Shown here in pieces: positions 55,856 to 64,000 of a stretch of 64,000 nucleotides of DNA. This DNA is from Undaria pinnatifida. Taxonomy: Eukaryota; Sar; Phaeophyceae; Laminariales; Alariaceae. Within the stretch, counting starts at the first letter, position 1; every line of letters begins with the position of its first letter. Location: assembly GCA_012845835.1 (NCBI GenBank), contig JABAKD010000009.1, forward strand, positions 4,713,324 to 4,777,323, given 5' to 3'. Under the pieces are notes generated by a model. It was not told where the DNA came from. It did no database searches and was given only the letters and a program-made list of their open reading frames with translations. Position numbers and translations under genes: made by a program.

Positions 55856-57950
55856 TTACGGTCTGATATATAGCTTCAACCACACCATCCTTTCACCTCG
55901 TTGTAGCCTCACGATTATGTGCTCCACGCGTGCGGGTGGGTACCCCTGTATCGCATGACGGAATACTTTATGTTTCTTGCGAAAAACAATATCGCGCAAC
56001 ATCTTGGCACATGTCGCTGGGAAACCATGGTCGACCGCGTCATCGATCAACGCCTCAAACACGTTCACATCACCCCGCGCCCCAACGCCGGGATCCTGTA
56101 AGTTCATGGGTCGTTGAGACGGCAGTGTCAGCGTGACGGCATCGTGTACCTCACCTGGCGCATCAACGCCTGGGCCGAACGACATGATAGCAATCGCCAA
56201 CTACCGCCAAGCCCCAACGTTGGGCTCACCCATAGCATGAGCTGTAACGTCTACCCCAACTCGACCTTGACCTCTACACGCCTTCCCTACCGAGGCCTCG
56301 AACTGCGTCTCAACGTAGATGTCGCGGTTCTCTCCCAGAGGCTTCTCCCTGATATATACCACATGCACCCTTGAGCGAACGCGATTCTTAGCACTGTAAA
56401 CCGGTACAGTCCCAATGAGGTGTCGATCGTGAACTATAGAGTGGACACGATTGGGTCCAAAAATCACCTTCCTGGATCAACCACGTCACCATAGGCGCTT
56501 GCTCAACAAACGCCTTTGTTGACGCGGATTGCGTTACTCTCAGCTGTCCCCGCACACCCTCTACCTTTTCCTCCTCCCATGTAGTAATACCTGAACCAGA
56601 ATCCATACCCCTTGACCTCAGCAGCTGCGAAAATGACAGGATCCATAAGAGGCCAACGGGAGATGCCTCGTCCCGGCCTCTGAATGCGGTTCGTTCTCAA
56701 TCGAGTCAAACCTTGTGTCACCTGTTCCGACAGACTACACGACCGGGAGACGCGAAGGAGAAATGGGTTTGAAATCTCCACACTACTGCGGCGACGCGGG
56801 TGCCTGTGGCTGCACCGGAACAGTATGAAAAACAGGCGTTGCACCCTGTGGCCAGGACTGCTTAGAGGCCTGGTGCTGCACCACGTTGGTGATCCAGTCA
56901 TCCTGCGACGGCACTCTCTCCCGGAGCACGCCCAAACGTACACGTAGCCGGCATGCTTCTGCAGTTGCTTTAGGCACACCAGGTTCGCTCTTCGTGGTAA
57001 CCACTGTCCACAAGGGCGGTCTTGTTCCCACTAGCTCCATTAGTGGCACATGCAGGGGTCATCCCGGTCATCTAGCTCTGGGCATGCCGAGTGGGGCCAC
57101 TCGTGGACTGCTGCTGCTTCTCGGCGGTCCGGCCGTGGTCTTTGCCATGGACGTCTTTCTGCTTGTTACCCTGCTAGTGTTAGTGGCAATCTCCCTCTGC
57201 TTTTGACATTGCATGTCACATACGAAACACTCGTTTTCGACCAAAAAAAATCTCCGAGAACGGCCTTGGAACTCTCGGGTTAGTCGTGCTAGCTAGCAGC
57301 ACTTCTTCGCGGCTTCGTCTCCGGAGCAGACATTGACCTAGCGTCACGACGCTGTGCCGTTTGCCAGCGTGCAGCACCGTAGGCCTCAGTTACAACTAGG
57401 CCCCGTTGCTGCTTGGTGATAATGCTAAACAGTGCGCCATCGTCATGCGATTCGACATCAAATAGCATCCTCATTTCCATCGCGGGGGCGCAACTTCAGT
57501 AGATCAGTTTAGCCTGTCCTGTCCACCTTTGGAAACCACCACCCTCGTGAACCCTTTTGCAGAAAAAAGTCAATGTTTCTCATCAGCACCCTGTAGCGTA
57601 ATGTAGACAGATCGCATCCATTCGTTCAGCACATGGAGTACCTAGCGGCAAAATACCTCATCACTCGTTAGCAAAACATCAACGGCAGAGAACGGTTGAA
57701 GCACTTTCGTTAGCTCGTCCGCCGAGAGATCGTCGGTAGCCTTGTCATCGTAGACCTCATCAGCCACATTCACATGAGTGTCCGAGTCTATGAGCTCTCG
57801 CCTTTCCGCCAGCACCTGCCCTCTTCCATATTCGTATGTGATACGCATCTGCTGCTCGAAATCCGGAGCAGGCAAAAATATTTTCGCGGTTATCCCCGAA
57901 TGCAAAAACACCACTAAATACCTTAAGCGGTCTGTCTCCCCCAATCGTTA
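55856..57950 (-). mobile_element. Ty3-like retroelement remnant (gag-protease-linker), block C
   Basis: Minus-strand order: gag-like frames 57944-57642 and 57480-57289, a decayed stretch, protease 56606-56388 (MDSGSGITT, retropepsin DSG), post-protease frame 56467-56201 (MIFGPNRVHSIVHDRHLIGT, QFEASVGKACRGQGRVGVDV), then linker 56200-55856 with FEALIDDAVDHGFPATCAKM, LRDIVFRKKHKVFRHAIQG and PPARVEHIIVRLQRG. RT, RNase H and integrase are not visible further down, where unassigned sequence and U2 follow. The same loss in B shows it predates the duplications. Confidence 0.8.
57642..57944 (-). pseudogene. Gag N-terminal-like open frame, block C
   Basis: 100 codons, uninterrupted, the same length as the B copy at 35101-35403. 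It reads MGETDRLRYLVVFLHSGITA onward and shares DEVYDDKATDDLS and the end TSDEVFCR. Family unknown. Assigned to the Ty3-like element only by strand and position. Confidence 0.5.
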
Positions 57951-57999
57951 CATAGACCTCCGGTGTCAGTCGGCCACGGGGTTGGCCTCCACCTCTGTG

Positions 58000-59142
58000 G
58001 TTACCCCAACATTCAGAATGTAACCAGCCATCGCCCTGCGATCATTCTCTTCTTGCTTCTGTAGGGTCTCTTACAAACATTTAGTTGAAGTGCATCGACT
58101 CGTGAAAGCGGGCCCGGTGGTGCCAGGTCCAAGGACCTCTGCTCCTAGACTGGCAGTGCGTTTGTCCACCATGCAAAAGTTCGTTAGTTATCACATGGGT
58201 AAATGGCATACCATCGGCCATGGACTTGCCAGTCCATCTCTCAAGAGTCACTAGAAACAGTGAGGGAACATGGTACTCCCTAAAACATTATATCCAAACA
58301 CTGCAATGTGCGGGAATATATTTAATGATGCGACCACAACGATACACAAGTAGGTGGCTTGGAGGCTGACGCCAAACAAATGTTCCTTCGGGCTTTCGAC
58401 CGACGAGATGAAGCCGTCAATGGTGCGAAATACGCGTGAACAAATGGGAATTGCAGATAGGCATTAGTGAATACAGGCGGTCTGAGTGTTCCCCGCCTAC
58501 TCTCCGATGCGCGCAGTTGGCAGGCTCTGTGTCTCGTCAATTTCCAGTTTTCCCATCATTGATGTCCCCCAGCGGTGCAGGATAAAACGTGTCGGTTGCC
58601 CGCTCCAGTACTTGTGGGCTCGAGTGGCATACATGGAAGCATGAAGTAGTGTCAACAGTTTGAGTAGTGCAGGTTGCCGCTATACGGCCGGTGTGTACGG
58701 CTGGCACATGCAGGCACCACCGTGGGGACACTACTGAAATACTCTCATCACATCTCTCTCCAATGACCTCCAGCGCATAATCCACACCCTATATATTTCT
58801 TCCATGCAACCAATGTCCACAAGCGGGCTGTTGTTTCTCGGAGTGACCAATGGGCGCATTACGAATACGTGCCGCAATAGAATGTGCTGGACCTAAACAA
58901 CGGCCCTCATTAACATCTGGTGCACAGACGGGACGCACTAGAATCCGTGCGTCGCCTATTTCTTTAACCTGTTCGTGGTGGAAACCGTTTGACGTTGCTA
59001 CCGAACCACACACTAACATCTTTTCGCGTGTAACGTTTGCCAGTTCTCTGACGGACGTCAAATCGTTCTTGATATATGTACAATGAGCACCGGGGACGTC
59101 CGACGAGGTTTCAATGCGTGCTTCAGGCACAAAACACACCAC
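58000..59142 (-). pseudogene. Unknown module U3, block C
   Basis: The minus-strand frame 59142-58789 (117 codons) reads FVPEARIETSSDVPGAHCTY, VRELANVTREKMLVCGSVAT, EGRCLGPAHSIAARIRNAP. 58785-58537 continues ALEVIGERCDESISVVSPRW. 58540-58322 is related to the B frame at 35953-35741. Similar residues in the diverged B copy suggest real ancestral coding. It is upstream of the gag-like frames on the same strand, so it could be an extra 5' ORF of the same element or a separate gene. No family is recognised. Confidence 0.45.
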
Positions 59143-59869
59143 ACGTTATGTACGCAGTCGAAACTGCGGCTTGGCGGCCTCGTTCTACTCTGTTTGATAC
59201 ATCAACCACAAAACACACTCGATGAAAAAATAATGTGATGTGATCTTGTTGTCATTCGTTGTAGCGTTTAAACCAACCCGCGGCCGTAGCTGTTGCTGGT
59301 AACCCAAAAGGCATTGGTTATCGGACGACGGCTGTGGTGGAGGTTGGCGCTCTTATATTATGGGTTTTGAGCTTGTCAAAGCCCCATCGCGCAAATAACC
59401 ACACCAATAACGGTAGTAGAAGCGGTTTGGCGACACGCACGCGTCTCACCCTTTCATACGCTGCAACCACAAGGATATACATTGTTACTGGTTTTAACGG
59501 CCCAAAGCCAGTGGCGAAAACGAGAGATTATCACAGTTTTGTACTGTACCATCGCCGGTACAGTATACCCAGCCTCAACAATAATGTGTGACATTGTCGA
59601 CGACACACGTGAGGATGGCTTTTTTATATTAGACGTTGTTGGCCCAAAAGGTATTTTTCGGTCGCCATCATTAGAGCAGCTAAAAGAAACGGATATGGCA
59701 CATGCAGGGCTGGCAGGGGGGGGGGGGGGGGGGGTACTCCGGTCATGCACCGTCTTAGTCATATTACAATTCATCCTCGCATGCCTACCATGCCGAGAAG
59801 GAGAACGTCACGGTTACACCAACCAGTCAGGCATAGCTTGCTCCTAACGCGATCCCCCGTGACGTATTA
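59143..59869. other. Shared B/C spacer with poly-G
   Basis: Collinear with 36600-37620 but lacking the MITE. A G run lies at 59716-59734. The minus-strand frame 59774-59454 and plus frame 59482-59847 both cross it and are not conserved in B. No gene called. Confidence 0.35.
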
Positions 59870-61150
59870 GGCCAGTCGCATGTCCTGTGAACGATATCCT
59901 TCCAAGAATTTCTCGTAAGACGGACTTCGGCTCCTTGTACACACGATCTTGCTTGTGGGTGGCAACGCCAAGTGATTTCTTGTGTGGACATTGAAGACAG
60001 CGACGGGGATTCCGTTTCAAATGCCTCCTTGGTGCCTTGGCATATTTGCACTACGCAATGCGATCATTCCACCTGTGCGGATTTGAGGTTTTTTACCCAG
60101 CACCATTTGATCTAACTTGATAACCATCGTGGTTACCGTCAAAAATGAAAAAGGAAAAAAATACCGGCACACCGATTGTCTAGCTGGCGCAGTCATTAAA
60201 CAGGTTTTACAGGGTCGTTGTTATCCAACGCCGTCCCCAATAAACATAAAAACCTTTTACAGCGTCAGTGCCCACCGTGGCCAACTCGGGGGGTTACAGA
60301 AATATCGTTACTCGCATATTCGTCTGTCTAGCTGGTGCACCTTTTGTGTTATACATCTCCTTGCATGAGGAATATATTATATGTAGTACGTCTGTCAAGC
60401 TGGTGCACATTTTGTGTTATACATCTTCTTACATGAGGAGTATATGTCGTACCTCACCCAAACCACATCTAATTGTTCAATCCGATCACCAACCCCATGG
60501 CCTCGGTATTAGTAGTATTCGTGCTGCCCTACCAGAATGACACTTCAACGAGTTCGCGGTTGGGAAAGGCCCGTCCGTCAGGGAATGGCTATGCTCGAAA
60601 GCGTTACCTCTATCTAGTGCATCACGTTCCAACTATCAAAAATAGCGAAAAGGAATCCAAGATCAACGAAATACACTGATCTCTCAACCCTCCTATAAGT
60701 ACTAATAAAATGACCAGCAACAAGAAAAATATTAAAGCCGGTCGAGCTAAACTGTGTGAATGGATTATCTTCGTACTAGACGAAGAGTTTGTACAATGTG
60801 GATGAGTGGTATGTAATCTATCCTCAGGCATATTTAGCGACCGATTTTGCGTTCATGTGCATGAACTCAATTTCCTCGAATTTATGAAAATTTTGTGTTT
60901 GCTCCATAGGAGAAACAACATTTAACCTCTTCGCCCTCTAAAGTTTATTGAAAAGTACGGCAGTAACACTTAGAGATTCAAAGATGACATTCTTACGGTA
61001 GCACCAAGCCTACCAAATCAAAATATGAAAGGTCCTAATGTTGAAACAAAATTAAGCCGGAAGGAGGGGAGCGGGGGATGTATGGTGGAATGTATCCGGA
61101 ACACATTCTAGATGACGAGGGTAAGAAGGTTGCGAACCTCGAATCTATCC
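59870..61150 (+). mobile_element. RT3 remnant, block C
   Basis: Collinear with 37630-38870. 60712 onward reads MTSNKKNIKAGRAKLCEWII, then FVLDEEFVQCG, HELNFLEFM, and RFKDDILTVAPSLPN (60974 onward), which keeps the two catalytic aspartates (KDD) lost in B. The MGTAPAP part of motif B is deleted near 60837. A VANLESIP-type stretch follows near 61128, and then the alignment jumps to the SIGGWSLME frame: the FLDMEI and downstream part present in B (38875-39150) is missing here. Inactive. Confidence 0.7.
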
Positions 61151-62600
61151 CAAAGAACAAAGAGTGCACGACCAGGTTGAACATGACAAGTATTGGTGGT
61201 TGGTCACTGATGGAGTTTGGAGATGTATCGAAGGGGATGGTCAAGCACCGTGGCATGATAGACTGATGAGTGATGAGTGGGTACGTCTTTGTACGTTGTA
61301 TGATTTTAGAATGATCAGTTGAGTTACATGAAGTTTACTTTATTGTTGGGAATGGCCACTTCGCCTGTACCTCAAACTCGTTTTGTAACAATGGGTCAGA
61401 TACAGCCACCGTTTATGGAAAAATTCAAAAGTGTGTGGGGGGGTGCTTGCTTGGGTAAGTGGAAACGTAGTCACGTAGGCATAGCTATATATATAGAACA
61501 TGAGAGTGTAATTCACGTTCGTACCTGGGAAAACAATGTGTGTGGGCATGTTGAGATATGAGTAACCTTTGTGTAATGGGATGCCATGGACTCGTGGATT
61601 CAAGTTAGCCGGAAAAATGTGTGTAGCTTACTTATGCTGCGTAAGGATGTTTGTGGGTTGGGAAGCGGGTGTATACTAGCATGGAAGGGTATATGAACTG
61701 TGCATGTCGATTGCTGGGTGTTTGCTGGTTTAAATGAGAGTGTATACTTGTATATTCATGGAGCGCTCGAGCTGCGTACGTAGGTTACAACGTCTTTATC
61801 AATACGTGACCAAAGACGCTACGATACATCTGACAATTAAAACTATGTCAATTATAGGTAGTGTTCACTATAAATTTCATTGTATGTATGGGTTGTTTCG
61901 TCCCCTCGACGAAGTTGATTGAGGAATGAAATTTAAAACAATTATTAAGACTCAGTTGTAACAACCCAAAACATATACTCAGTATTCACGATATACACAT
62001 CAAATTCGCAACCTAGGACAGACGTATTTAGAAATGAACAACGCGACAATCATGCCAAAACATGGCAGGGCGCAACAGAAACAACAATCATCGTTACTGA
62101 GTCAATATCACGCCGAAATGCAAGCAGAGCTATAATAGTCGTCGGCTTTACCTCCAATCGTTTAATACACATCTGTCGCGTTTAAAACCTCCCACAGCTC
62201 ATCACATGTCCACCTGCTAACATGTCAAGATCCATCAGTCGCACTGATGAAACCACTTGTACTTCTTCCACATCAATGTATTATATAAGCGCACTAATTA
62301 TAAAAAAATATTTTTGAAAACTTTCCTGTTAAGGCTTGTACCCCAAGTTCGCTCAGAATTTGTATTCAACCCACACCGTTTAGCGAATAATGAACACACA
62401 CATAGTCAAACTAAAAACAGTAACGGTATCGCAAAAGTAATACGCTACCGCTATTACCCGTAGTTGTCAAGGTTGCCTATTGCATGTTGATCTTCAGGAA
62501 TAAATATGCTTTTCATCATACTTTACAAAAGCCGCGAAGAGGAACGTATATATTCCCAAAACGCCCATCCCAACTTATGTCTTATACGTTTACATACGAA
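61151..62600 (+). other. Tail of block C, unassigned
   Basis: Collinear with 39869-42100 minus the B-only segment. It contains the SIGGWSLMEFGDVSKG frame (61192-61240) and short, poorly conserved frames after it. Nothing else was recognised. Confidence 0.4.
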
Positions 62601-63350
62601 ACCCAGTCCAAACCATGGAAACCCATATACCCTTCGAATGGCCGTCACAAGACTTCCAATGGCCGTCACAAGATGGCGTAAGGACTGCCCTAGATTATTT
62701 GCCATGTTGCGTTCTCTCCCCAGTGTCATTCAATGATGCACTTGATACCCTCTATGAACCCAATGCCGTCTTTAGTCAGTTCCTACGGTCGCTAGTGACA
62801 CTATTTTTTTCTCTTTTTCTTCACTAGCTTCCTCTTCTTGTCTCTCCTTTTCTTTCTTTTCTTGTCTTCTTTCCATATTTTTCCTTTCCTTTTTCGTTTT
62901 ATATTCTTTCTTTCTTCTCCTTTTATTCATTTCCTTCCTTTCTTATGGTTGCTTCTTTCATTTTTCCGATTGACTTGCGTCTGTTGTGCGTATGCGTAGT
63001 GAATAAATAGTACGTATATTGTATACATGGCAGTCTTTCTTTGGTGGCAGGCAGTATAGTCGGTTTTTCCAGGCGCGAGTAATGAGACGTATGCACCGGT
63101 CTGGACCTGCACATCGTAGACTGACTCCCGATTTCACTTTTACACGTTCTCGTGGGAGGCATGAATTGCGTCAGCTGTGATATATACGTGTACCACCTTG
63201 GGTTGTTTGTGCTTTTGCCTAGGGTATTCCTGAGCTCCAGAGTGACTGGAGCCTGTTCTGTGACCACGGACTTGATGATGCGAGTTAATGTGAGATCAAC
63301 AACAACCCTGGGATACAAAATTAAGGTCCCTACTAGTCAGAAATATACAT
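62601..63350 (+). repeat. ~740-bp insertion with pyrimidine tract and R2 copy 2
   Basis: Absent from B, which joins the flanks near 42105-42170. It starts with a 17-bp tandem pair (AATGGCCGTCACAAGA at 62638 and 62659), has a long CT-rich tract (about 62800-62945), and ends with R2 (63090-63345: GCGTCAGCTGTGATATA, CCACCTTGGGTTGTTTG, CTCCAGAGTGACTGGAGCC). R2 is in the orientation opposite to 24305-24540. No coding sequence recognised. Confidence 0.65.
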
Positions 63351-63721
63351 AGTCTACATATAGTGTTAACACAAATCTAAAATGCGTCAAAACTGCTCCT
63401 TGGCGAATAACAGGTTCATCATGAACACAAGAACAAAATCGAACAAGAGACGGGGTAATCACAGAGGCGCAAATCAGTATAGGCATTTGCCCACCACATC
63501 ACTATCGTTGCAATTGGTTTTGGTCATCAGCGACCTGGGTCCAACGCATGCCCGTAGTACCTTAGGGGGGTAGGGAGCGGTGGTAAAAAATCAAGTGCAC
63601 TGCTCAATAACCTGTTTCTGACCGTCGGTATACTGAACAGTCTTCGGGCGGCGTCATATCTGTATCAGATTTGTGAGGAGTTTTATTTGTCGTTTTCAAG
63701 CAAGCGGTTGCGTTGACATAT
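63351..63721. other. End of block C
   Basis: Collinear with 42170-42540 (TAGTCTACATATAGT, GACCTGGGTCCAAC-like text, GCGGTTGCGTTGACATA). No gene recognised. It ends where the SINE begins. Confidence 0.5.
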
Positions 63722-64000
63722 ACTCCCTGTGGCGTATCAGGTTATCCTCGAGCCTGGTATAGGTGATTTTCCGCGAGTTTGACTCTCCCCGAGTGCATAC
63801 CCGTGAAAAAAAAACTCTGGGAACATATTCTTGCGGAAAACGCGAGAGCGTGAGTTAGCAACACTCGATGGGGAATCGTCGACAAGTGGGATTGCTGAAC
63901 CCTATGGCGTGATAAGAATTGGAAATCAAGAACGGGGAGGGAGAAGGGCAACACCTACCTGTGATCACGGCTTGTTCAGATTCTGGAAACTAGAAGCGTG
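63722..64000 (+). mobile_element. tRNA-derived SINE, cut by the window edge
   Basis: Second SINE copy. The A box TGGCGTATCAGG (63730-63741) is identical to that at 31127. The B box has decayed to AGTTTGACTCT (63776-63786). The body carries CGCGAGAGCGTGAGTTAGCA (63841) and GTGGGATTGCTGAACCCTAT (63885). The tail runs out of the window after TCACGGCTTGTTC. It sits where block B reads straight through (42538), so it is a C-specific insertion. Confidence 0.85.

Larger units (their letters stand above)
47098..56467 (+). repeat. Block C portion duplicated as block A
   Basis: Partner of 3511-12899; see block A for identity and offsets. Here the sequence continues without a gap beyond 56467 into protease, gag, U3 and RT3, showing what block A lacks. 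Confidence 0.93.

Noticed and set aside
1-64000. Bacterial or viral systems (operons, CRISPR, toxin-antitoxin, phage or giant-virus genes)
   Set aside because: No direct-repeat/spacer array, no operon-like gene packing and no virus hallmark protein was seen. All recognisable coding belongs to eukaryotic retroelements, apart from one thioredoxin exon.

Overview
This is a eukaryotic nuclear window that holds almost nothing but decayed mobile elements and duplicated blocks. I find no intact gene, operon, ribosome binding site, rRNA, genuine tRNA or CRISPR array. The signs of a eukaryote are poly(A)-tailed SINEs with tRNA-type promoter boxes, two LINE families, a Ty3-like element, a small LTR element with a tRNA primer site, TIR elements, long homopolymers and a 500-N scaffold gap. 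From memory, the LINE and Ty3 protein styles resemble those of stramenopiles (brown algae, oomycetes). That assignment is an inference of moderate confidence and was not searched.

Layout. 1-1.8 kb: 3' half of a LINE (LINE-2). 3.5-12.9 kb: block A, ending at the N gap (12,901-13,400). 13.4-16.2 kb: fragments of a repeat I call R1. 16.2-22.3 kb: mostly unassigned, with a SINE fragment, an unknown pseudogene and a short tandem repeat. 22.3-24.5 kb: block D1 and a thioredoxin C-terminal exon, the only host-like coding sequence. 24.5-42.9 kb: block B. 43.2-45.6 kb: block D2, split by a 1.2-kb palindrome of R1 arms. 45.6-63.7 kb: block C. 63.7 kb to the end: a SINE.

Blocks A, B and C share one order: R1 repeats, LINE-1 reverse transcriptase (+), an unknown module U1, in A and C a second LINE-1 (-), an unknown module U2 (-), then a Ty3-like element lacking a visible RT, running linker, protease, gag (-). 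B and C continue with an unknown module U3 (-), a third and unusual reverse transcriptase RT3 (+) and an unknown tail. A and C match at about 96% over 9.4 kb by eye (offset about 43.57 kb). B is much more diverged. Differences between copies date later insertions: a TRIM-like LTR element and a MITE in B, a SINE and a repeat cluster in C, and a degenerate G-rich satellite in place of the minus-strand LINE in B.

The genes do not form a working pathway. The interest lies in the nested architecture, in R1, in RT3 and in the unknown modules, which keep protein-like similarity between diverged copies.
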